A stretch of 6,153 nucleotides of DNA from PVC group bacterium (GTDB lineage: Bacteria; Verrucomicrobiota; Kiritimatiellia; CAIKKV01; PXCX01): contig PXCX01000130.1 of NCBI GenBank assembly GCA_003565195.1, positions 1 through 6,153 of the forward strand. Reading direction: 5' to 3'. The stretch's first letter is position 1; each line of letters opens with the position of its first letter. The notes under the pieces are model-generated. The model was not told the DNA's origin, ran no database searches, and saw only the letters and a list, made by a program, of their open reading frames with translations. This document shows, piece after piece, positions 1 to 4,334 of the stretch. The position numbers and the translations under genes are program-made.

Positions 1-64
1 AAATATGCGCCGATTCCGACCATCAAGCATGTCATGATGTCGCACGCTTCGTAAAAATACGTGC

Positions 65-110
65 TCTTCAGTCCTGTTTTGATAAATCATCAATCGACAA
101 TCTTCAGTCC
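65..110 (+). repeat. Direct repeat TCTTCAGTCC, two copies
   Basis: TCTTCAGTCC occurs at 65-74 and again at 101-110, 36 bp start to start. Each copy is followed a few bases later by TTTTG (77-81 and 115-119), so the similarity extends slightly beyond the 10-mer. It lies upstream of the candidate promoter at 164-192. It could be a pair of regulator sites or the remains of a small duplication. Confidence 0.4.
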
Positions 111-166
111 GCAATTTTGGGTGGCACATTACGGCAAAACTTGAACCGCCCATAATTTGTCGATTG
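91..166. repeat. 10-bp inverted repeat CAATCGACAA / TTGTCGATTG
   Basis: CAATCGACAA at 91-100 is the exact reverse complement of TTGTCGATTG at 157-166, with 56 bases between the arms. Pairing does not extend past the 10 bp on either side. The right arm overlaps the putative -35 element of the next gene (164-169). Its position fits an operator pair, but a chance match cannot be excluded. Confidence 0.45.
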
Positions 167-192
167 CATTCGTTTTTCGGGTGTGCTAAATT
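164..192 (+). promoter_or_regulatory. Candidate sigma70-type promoter, extended -10
   Basis: TTGCAT (164-169) is followed after 17 bp by TAAATT (187-192). The -10 is preceded by TGC (184-186), giving the extended -10 pattern TGnTAnnnT. The -35 is poor (3 of 6 consensus bases) and the -10 matches 4 of 6. Transcription would begin near 199, leaving a leader of about 50 bases before the ATG at 252. The leader includes an 8-T run (207-214). Confidence 0.4.
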
Positions 193-236
193 ATAGTGGT
201 AATTAATTTTTTTTGCACGCCGAGGGCATATCCCAC

Positions 237-241
237 AGGAG
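237..241 (+). promoter_or_regulatory. Shine-Dalgarno AGGAG that sets the start at 252
   Basis: AGGAG lies 10 bases before the ATG at 252. The in-frame TTG at 213 has only a T-run in front of it and no purine-rich site. This supports the ATG over the longer TTG start. Confidence 0.6.
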
Positions 242-251
242 TTGGAACTAC

Positions 252-722
252 ATGCAAAAAATCACGTTTTTCGAGGCCATCCAGGAATTACAACGACAGG
301 ATCCGCGTTATGCCGCCGACGCCTACATTTTTTTAAGGGAAGCATTGGATTACACAATAAAAATGCTGGACAAACCTAGCGATGGCGCCGCACGCCATGT
401 TTCGGCCTCCGAGTTACTGGAAGGGATCCGGGCATATACCCTGGAAACGTTCGGGCCCATGTCGTTGAGAGTTTTGCATCATTGGGGCATCCAGCGTACC
501 GAAGATTTCGGTAATCTTGTTTTCAACCTGGTCCGGCATGGTGTTCTGGGTAAAACTGAAAGCGATCGGATCGAGGATTTCACCGGCGGATACGATTTTC
601 CCGATGTATTCAGCCAGCCTTTCCTCCCGGAACGGTCCAAGCGCAACAGAACCGGTCCGGCATCGTCCGCGGCATCGTCCGAATCGGCAAGACCTCGGCA
701 CTCCAATGATGAACAGCATTAG
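252..722 (+). CDS. Minf_1886-family conserved protein
   Basis: This 156-residue soluble protein resembles the Minf_1886 family, an uncharacterised group known to me mainly from Verrucomicrobia and relatives; no biochemical role is established. What is visible is a conserved core at residues 1-126. It begins MQKITFFEAI and continues with DPRYAADAYIFLREALDYT (about 17-35), RHVSASELLEGIRAY (48-62), TFGPMSLRVLHHWGI (66-80), EDFGNLVFNLV (84-94) and GGYDFPDVFSQPFLP (112-126). These are the segments I associate with the family. Residues 127-156 are a polar Ser/Ala/Arg tail, probably disordered. No signal peptide or membrane segment is seen. The ATG at 252 is chosen because the core starts there and AGGAG precedes it; a TTG at 213 would add 13 unsupported residues. 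A DUF1844 gene follows after 98 bp on the same strand. The bases between them show no clear terminator or promoter, so co-transcription is possible. Confidence 0.85.
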   Translation: MQKITFFEAIQELQRQDPRYAADAYIFLREALDYTIKMLDKPSDGAARHVSASELLEGIRAYTLETFGPMSLRVLHHWGIQRTEDFGNLVFNLVRHGVLGKTESDRIEDFTGGYDFPDVFSQPFLPERSKRNRTGPASSAASSESARPRHSNDEQH

Positions 723-820
723 GGGATATCGTTAACTGGCAGGAACCGATCAGCGGGTTCAGGTCGTCGCGCCACCGGCCACCCGCACCTGCGCCACCAA
801 AAACGAATAAAGGAGATTGT

Positions 821-1306
821 ATGAGCGAGAAAAACGACGACGTTAAGCAGAAGCATCAAACACTTTTCATGCACTTGATAATGATGATGAGCTCGTCGGC
901 CCTGCAACATATGGGCAAAACGGTCAATCCGATGACCGGCAAAACCGATATCGACCTGGATGGCGCCGCTTTTGCGATCGACATGCTGGAGATGATCGAA
1001 GCACGGACCGAAGGCAACCGGGAACGCGACGAAGATCGTCTGCTTAAATCGCAGTTGGCGAATTTGCGGCTTAACTTTGTCGAGACCAGCGCGACCGCAG
1101 GCAAATCGGGCACCGCGGAGTCCACGCAAGCCGATCCCGCCCCTCGACCGGAGCCATCCACTGCTGCATCAAGCGAATCGCCGCCTCATCAAACCTCTGA
1201 TGAAAAGCCGGAACCGGCGGTCGACCAAAAGGTTTCGACGCCTCCCTCCGATCAGGAAAAAACCGATGAGCCGGCGGCCGCGCGCTTCCATAAGTCGTAC
1301 GGTTGA
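821..1306 (+). CDS. DUF1844 domain-containing protein with disordered tail
   Basis: This is a 161-residue protein. Residues 13-88 match the DUF1844 pattern: a hydrophobic helix with LFMHLIMMMSSSALQHMG, the NPMTGKTDIDL turn (36-46), AIDMLEMIEARTEGN (52-66), and a closing helix ending LANLRLNFVE. The function of DUF1844 is unknown. Full-length members are often not much longer than the core plus a short tail, so the long tail here (about 89-161) is notable. It is rich in Pro, Ser, Glu, Thr and Lys and is probably disordered. The start is well supported: AAGGAG at 810-815 lies 5 bases before the ATG. The gene converges on the dehydrogenase gene with 10 bp between stop codons. It may be co-transcribed with the Minf_1886-like gene upstream; any shared function is inference. 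Confidence 0.85.
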   Translation: MSEKNDDVKQKHQTLFMHLIMMMSSSALQHMGKTVNPMTGKTDIDLDGAAFAIDMLEMIEARTEGNRERDEDRLLKSQLANLRLNFVETSATAGKSGTAESTQADPAPRPEPSTAASSESPPHQTSDEKPEPAVDQKVSTPPSDQEKTDEPAAARFHKSYG

Positions 1307-1314
1307 TCCGGGTT

Positions 1315-1328
1315 GCCTACCAATAGGC
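1315..1328. other. Small hairpin between convergent genes
   Basis: GCCTA (1315-1319), a CCAA loop and TAGGC (1324-1328) form a perfect 5-bp stem at the junction of the two convergent genes. It includes the dehydrogenase stop codon. There is no T-run after the stem on either strand, so it is not a standard intrinsic terminator. It could contribute weakly to termination or be chance. Confidence 0.2.
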
Positions 1329-2420
1329 CGGCAAGTGTAGTTCCTGGCGCATGGTCTCAACATCCTGCTGCAGGGCGGCATTAAGCGGAATGCCTGTGAC
1401 CTGGCGTTCTTGCATAGCCAAATACTCTTTTTCGCCCGCCGTATAAATCCGTTCCTCGTCCGGCGCCTGACGGGCGGCGCGTAACTGCCGCAAAATATTG
1501 CCGGTCGTCTCACGAAACCGGTCACGCCCCATAAACGCCCCCGGATCGATGGCCAGAAAGAAATGGCCCAGTGGATAAGGAATCTGCCGGCCGTCGGTGT
1601 CGGTTCCGGAAAGCGCCTTAAGAAAACTGCCGGCTTGCAGGGCGGCCGACAGAATTTCGACAACCGTGGCGTACCCGTATCCCTTGTAGCCACCGCGTTC
1701 TTCCCCGGCACCGCCCAGCGGCAACAAGGCCGCGTTGTCCTGTGTCAGCGCCTTCAGGATCGCCCCGGCATCCGTCAAAATCGATCCGTCACGACCGATC
1801 ACCAGTCCGTCGGGCACGGATTGACCTTTACGCGCCAACGCCTCAATCTTGCCACGCTGGGTAATCGAGGTTGCACAATCAAGCAGGAACGGGAACGGTT
1901 CATCAGTGGGCATACCGACCGTCAACGGGTTAGTACCCAGCATATTTTCGACACTGAAAGTCGGCGCGATCGAGGGCCGTGCGTTCGTTCCCGTCATTCC
2001 GATCATGCCCGCTTCCACCGCCATCAATGCGTAATAACCGGCAATCCCGTAATGAGTTGAATTGCGTACCGCAACCATTCCCAACCCGAACCGGCGGGCC
2101 TTCTCGATGGCCGATGTCATCGCGCGATACGCGATCACCATACCCATCCCGTTGCGACCATCCATGACCGCCGTGGCGGGACCTTCGCGCACCGTTTCAA
2201 CATCGGTCACCGGATTAAGAATACCGTCTCGTATCCGATTGTAGTAGATTGGTTTCAAACGGTTGATCCCGTGAGAATCGATGCCGCGCCGGTCAGCCGC
2301 CAACAATACATCGGCGCATATCCTTGCATCGTCAGCCGGCACGCCCACACCGGTCAGGATATCCGTCATCAGCCGATCCAGCGTTTCAATATCTATCCAA
2401 ATCACATCGTTTTCCGGCAT
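1317..2420 (-). CDS. Ldh family (malate/L-lactate dehydrogenase-type) oxidoreductase
   Basis: This 367-residue cytoplasmic enzyme belongs to the Ldh_2 family, which includes ureidoglycolate dehydrogenase AllD, 2,3-diketogulonate reductase YiaK and sulfolactate/malate dehydrogenases. Members interconvert 2-hydroxy acids and 2-keto acids with NAD(P)H. Visible family landmarks are RRGIDSHGINRL (44-55) with the likely catalytic His50, the cofactor-region NSTHYG (120-125), GTNP (162-165), DCATS (181-185), GGYKGYGY (243-250) and, near the end, AGEKEY followed by GIPL. Length is normal to slightly long for the family. The ATG is preceded by a GGGGAAGA Shine-Dalgarno at 2434-2427 in the 17-bp gap after the aldo/keto reductase gene, so the two are probably translated from one minus-strand transcript. 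The substrate cannot be deduced from sequence. A sugar-acid or hydroxy-acid substrate is plausible given the partner reductase. Confidence 0.93.
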   Translation of the reverse strand: MPENDVIWIDIETLDRLMTDILTGVGVPADDARICADVLLAADRRGIDSHGINRLKPIYYNRIRDGILNPVTDVETVREGPATAVMDGRNGMGMVIAYRAMTSAIEKARRFGLGMVAVRNSTHYGIAGYYALMAVEAGMIGMTGTNARPSIAPTFSVENMLGTNPLTVGMPTDEPFPFLLDCATSITQRGKIEALARKGQSVPDGLVIGRDGSILTDAGAILKALTQDNAALLPLGGAGEERGGYKGYGYATVVEILSAALQAGSFLKALSGTDTDGRQIPYPLGHFFLAIDPGAFMGRDRFRETTGNILRQLRAARQAPDEERIYTAGEKEYLAMQERQVTGIPLNAALQQDVETMRQELHLPAYW

Positions 2421-2437
2421 GGTTTATCTTCCCCAGT

Positions 2438-3382
2438 TTATTCAAGCACAGTTTCAATCTGGTCCATCAGCGGATCGGTCAGCCGGTCGAGATAATCGGC
2501 GGCCGCCAAGTTCTCTTCAACCTGCTGCGGACGTGTCGCGCCGGTTACAACCGTACTCACATTGGGATTTTTGAGACACCAGGCCAGAGCCAACTGTGCC
2601 ATACTGATGTTTAATTCGATGGCGATTGCGCTCAATTGGCGTACCTTGACCAGTTGCGCTTCCGAAAGTCGTTTGCGCATCCCCTCGCTCTTCGCCATTG
2701 CGCTGTCCGGCGGTATTCCGTCGTTATATTTGCCGGTCAGGATACCTACTGCCAGGGGCGAATATACCGTGGTCCCCAAACCATACCGTTCAAATACCGG
2801 CGCAAGTTCCCGATCGACGCGATCACGGTTCAACATATTGTAACGGGGTTGTTCCATGGTCGGCCCGGCAAGGCCATCGCGTTCGGCGATCGCAAACATC
2901 TGCAATAAATCGGTCGCCTTGAAGTTACTGGTGCCCCAGTAGAGAATTTTTCCCTGAAGCATCAACGTGTTCATCGCATGCACAATTTCGTCAAGCGGCG
3001 TATCCGGATCAGGGCGATGACAGAAATACAGATCCAGATAATCCAAGCCCATACGTTTCAGAGCCGCGTCACAGGCTTCCATGATATGCTTACGCGACAA
3101 ACCACTCTGGTTGGGTTTGCCGCCGCCATGATAGACCTTGCTGGAAACGCAGAAGGTATCACGCGCCCAACCGCATTTACGGAAGACCCGTCCCATCGCG
3201 GATTCAGCGGCGCCGGCGCCGTAGGCTTCCGCGCCATCAAAAAAATTCACCCCGTTTTCATAAGCTGTTTTCATGCACGCTTCTGTGGCTGCATCATCAA
3301 CCGATTGGCCGAATGTCCGCCATGAACCCAGAGAAATCGCGCTAACCTTCAATCCGGACCGTCCCAATTTACGATATTGCAT
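2438..3382 (-). CDS. Aldo/keto reductase, Kv-beta/YghZ-like
   Basis: This 314-residue NADPH-dependent oxidoreductase with a TIM-barrel fold would reduce aldehydes or ketones in the cytoplasm. The catalytic tetrad is complete: Asp49 (FFDGAEAYG), Tyr54, Lys82 (VSSKVYHGGG) and His122 (YFCHRPDPDTPLDE). Other landmarks are the N-terminal MQYRKLGRSGLKVSAISLG, GLSRKHIMEACDAALKRMG (94-112), YWGTSNF (148-154), EQPRYNML (177-184), YSPLAVGILTGKY (207-219) and, near the C-terminus, LAWCLKNPNVSTVVTGAT, which binds the cofactor in this family. The RPDP and YWGTS segments place it near potassium-channel beta subunits and bacterial YghZ rather than generic AKRs. It is full length. AGGA at 3393-3390 lies 7 bases before the ATG, and a good promoter sits upstream at 3454-3427. 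It is the first gene of a two-gene minus-strand unit with the Ldh-family enzyme. The physiological substrate is unknown. Confidence 0.95.
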   Translation of the reverse strand: MQYRKLGRSGLKVSAISLGSWRTFGQSVDDAATEACMKTAYENGVNFFDGAEAYGAGAAESAMGRVFRKCGWARDTFCVSSKVYHGGGKPNQSGLSRKHIMEACDAALKRMGLDYLDLYFCHRPDPDTPLDEIVHAMNTLMLQGKILYWGTSNFKATDLLQMFAIAERDGLAGPTMEQPRYNMLNRDRVDRELAPVFERYGLGTTVYSPLAVGILTGKYNDGIPPDSAMAKSEGMRKRLSEAQLVKVRQLSAIAIELNISMAQLALAWCLKNPNVSTVVTGATRPQQVEENLAAADYLDRLTDPLMDQIETVLE

Positions 3383-3426
3383 GGTTTTTTCCTGTATTTG
3401 CTATCGTTCGAATAACTCGCCGCACA

Positions 3427-3454
3427 ATCATAGCATGTGACATCCTGAATTCAA
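3427..3454 (-). promoter_or_regulatory. Promoter for the reductase/dehydrogenase pair
   Basis: Read on the minus strand, TTGAAT (3454-3449) is followed after 16 bp by TATGAT (3432-3427), a 5-of-6 match to the -10 consensus. TGC directly before it gives an extended -10. Transcription would start near 3420, leaving a leader of about 38 bases before the reductase ATG at 3382. This is the best-looking promoter in the window. Confidence 0.6.
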
Positions 3455-3483
3455 GTCTCCAATGTTCAACCTTGAAGGCCAGG

Positions 3484-3517
3484 CCATGGCAGAATCTTCT
3501 CCATGGCAGAATCTTCT
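3484..3517 (+). repeat. Perfect 17-bp tandem duplication
   Basis: CCATGGCAGAATCTTCT occurs at 3484-3500 and again, with no gap, at 3501-3517. The two copies are identical, which suggests a recent event. The second copy ends on the first T of the candidate -35 TTGACC of the rpmH promoter, so the duplication has displaced whatever lay upstream of that promoter by 17 bp. Confidence 0.9.
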
Positions 3518-3545
3518 TGACCGTTATGCGACAACATGGTAGCTT
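3517..3545 (+). promoter_or_regulatory. Candidate rpmH promoter, extended -10
   Basis: TTGACC (3517-3522, 5 of 6 consensus) is followed after 17 bp by TAGCTT (3540-3545, 3 of 6). TGG before it provides an extended -10. Transcription would start near 3551-3552, about 23 bases before the rpmH ATG. If this is the only promoter, the ATG at 3526 in the rnpA frame would lie outside the transcript and rnpA would have to start elsewhere. Confidence 0.45.
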
Positions 3546-4077
3546 AATTGGTTTGCAAAGGAAGTATGGTTATTATGAAACGGGTTTATCAACCATCAAA
3601 CAAGAAACGGCAACGCAAACACGGTTTTCGCGCACGGATGGCAACCGCCGACGGACGCAAGATCCTGGCGAGGCGACGTCAAAAGCGGCGGATCCGGCTA
3701 ACGGTTTAAAATCGCCGGATCAGCGTCTTCCGCGTTCGGCGCGTTTGCGATCGAACCGCGATTTCCAGGAAGCGTACGCACAACGGCGGCGTGTTATAGG
3801 CTGTTATATGGTGCTATTCATTCGCTCAGGACCTGATAACGCGTTGCGTTTGGGTGTGGTAGCCAGCCGTCGTGTTGGGAATGCGGTAGCGCGGGCGCGG
3901 GCTAAACGAAGGTTACGAGAGGCATTCCGTCGGGTTAGGCATGATATTCGCGATAACCGCGATGTAGTGCTTGTGGCTCGACGTTCGATTCTACGCGCAT
4001 GCTGGAAGAACGTTGAATCCGATTTACAGCGCGTATTGCAAAAAGCCGGATTTTTGCCGGGTAAGCGCAGGGACTGA
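3526..4077 (+). CDS. rnpA: Ribonuclease P protein component, N-terminally extended frame
   Basis: This is the protein subunit of RNase P, which binds the catalytic RNA and helps mature the 5' ends of tRNAs. The conserved domain spans about 3727-4077: LPRSARLRSNRDF, then YMVLFIR, RLGVVASRRVGNAVARARAKRRLREAFR, and VVLVARRSI. The family RNR motif reads Arg-Ala-Arg (codons 3892-3900), with Ala for the usual Asn. The start is unsettled. The frame contains the whole of rpmH in another phase and stays open throughout. TTG at 3745 would cut into the conserved N-terminus, and no ATG, GTG or TTG exists between 3556 and 3745. Candidates are ATG 3526 (used here because it is the only nearby ATG; 183 residues) and TTG 3553 (174 residues, at the very 5' end of a transcript from the predicted promoter). 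Neither has a good Shine-Dalgarno. The usual family length is about 110-130 residues; an extended RnpA overlapping rpmH is known from Thermus. yidD follows after 5 bp. Confidence 0.88.
   Translation: MRQHGSLIGLQRKYGYYETGLSTIKQETATQTRFSRTDGNRRRTQDPGEATSKAADPANGLKSPDQRLPRSARLRSNRDFQEAYAQRRRVIGCYMVLFIRSGPDNALRLGVVASRRVGNAVARARAKRRLREAFRRVRHDIRDNRDVVLVARRSILRACWKNVESDLQRVLQKAGFLPGKRRD
3557..3564 (+). promoter_or_regulatory. Shine-Dalgarno of rpmH
   Basis: AAAGGAAG ends 10 bases before the ATG at 3575. A second in-frame ATG at 3566 lies only 1 base from this purine run, too close to use it, and would add three residues before the conserved MKR start of L34. The ATG at 3575 is therefore preferred. 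Confidence 0.6.
3575..3709 (+). CDS. rpmH: 50S ribosomal protein L34
   Basis: This 44-residue basic protein of the large ribosomal subunit has the full L34 pattern: MKRVYQPSNKKRQRKHGFRA, then RMATADGRKILARRRQKRR, ending RLTV. The length is typical. It heads the conserved rpmH-rnpA-yidD-yidC cluster and lies 192 bp from the divergent aldo/keto reductase gene. A candidate promoter (3517-3545) and a Shine-Dalgarno (3557-3564) precede it. Its entire coding sequence lies inside the open rnpA reading frame, which runs in the -1 phase relative to it. The third phase is closed at once by a TGA at 3576. Identification is very secure despite the small size. Confidence 0.97.
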   Translation: MKRVYQPSNKKRQRKHGFRARMATADGRKILARRRQKRRIRLTV

Positions 4078-4082
4078 ACGCC

Positions 4083-4334
4083 GTGAAACGTTTGGTTGTT
4101 TATTTTATTCGTGGGTATCAGATAGTTTTGTCGCCGTGGCTGGGGGGGCGCTGCCGTTTTATACCATCCTGTTCCGAATATGCCTTGCACGCGGTTGATG
4201 TGCATGGCGTCCGGCAGGGAACCTATTATGCTTTGAAACGCCTGTTATGTTGTCATCCACTGCATGCCGGGGGTTACGATCCAGTCCCTGAACGGGACGT
4301 TGAAACTACGCAGAGGAAAGCGTTTAACTCATGA
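4083..4334 (+). CDS. yidD: Membrane protein insertion efficiency factor YidD
   Basis: This is an 83-residue protein with a GTG start. YidD is a small protein associated with the inner face of the cytoplasmic membrane that aids insertion of proteins by YidC. The amphipathic N-terminal segment MKRLVVYFIRGYQIVLSP is followed by RCRFIPSCSEYALHAV (23-38), YYALKRLLCCHPLHAGGYD (48-66) and PVP, the hallmark motifs of the family, with conserved Cys24, Cys30 and Cys57. The length is ordinary. A purine-rich AGGGA within the end of rnpA serves as a likely ribosome site. The stop overlaps the yidC start by 4 bases (ATGA), so translation of the two is probably coupled. A run of seven G (4142-4148) lies in codons 20-22. 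Confidence 0.95.
   Translation: MKRLVVYFIRGYQIVLSPWLGGRCRFIPSCSEYALHAVDVHGVRQGTYYALKRLLCCHPLHAGGYDPVPERDVETTQRKAFNS

Larger units (their letters stand above)
1..251. other. Mostly non-coding upstream region
   Basis: I recognise no gene in this stretch. Two edge fragments are possible. On the plus strand, frame 1 reads a 17-codon tail from the window edge to a TAA at 52-54. On the minus strand, an ATG at 35-33 opens a reading frame that leaves the window after 11 codons and begins MTCLMVGIGAY, but it has no clear Shine-Dalgarno. Neither can be identified from so few residues. The rest is AT-richer than the flanking genes and contains the repeats and candidate promoter listed separately. It probably serves as the regulatory region of the gene starting at 252. 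Confidence 0.5.

Noticed and set aside
3..155. An open frame of about 50 codons from the left edge on the plus strand
   Set aside because: The translation has no recognisable motif, crosses the AT-rich repeat region and lacks a start within the window.
188..214. A terminator or attenuator made of the AT stem and 8-T run before the first gene
   Set aside because: The possible stem is short, made only of A-T pairs and overlaps the predicted -10, so it would not be a stable intrinsic terminator.
1169..1711. A 180-residue minus-strand frame across the DUF1844/dehydrogenase junction
   Set aside because: It overlaps the dehydrogenase gene in another phase and the DUF1844 tail in antisense, and its sequence is Arg-rich and without motifs.
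1563..2060. Long plus-strand open frames opposite the dehydrogenase and reductase genes
   Set aside because: They are antisense shadows of well-supported enzymes, with Arg/Pro/Ser-rich translations that match no family.
3383..3574. A chromosomal origin next to rpmH
   Set aside because: rpmH is often near dnaA and oriC, but the neighbour here is an aldo/keto reductase and I see no cluster of DnaA boxes. The closest string, TTATGCGACA, does not fit the consensus.
3575..3709. A programmed -1 frameshift from rpmH into rnpA
   Set aside because: I found no X-XXY-YYZ slippery heptamer in the rpmH phase. The CAA-AAG stretch allows re-pairing only in the A site, and the GTT-TAA end does not re-pair.
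3745..4077. A conventional short rnpA starting at TTG 3745
   Set aside because: It would begin at the Arg after RL in the conserved LPRSARLRSNRDF segment, losing residues that family members keep, and it has no Shine-Dalgarno before it.
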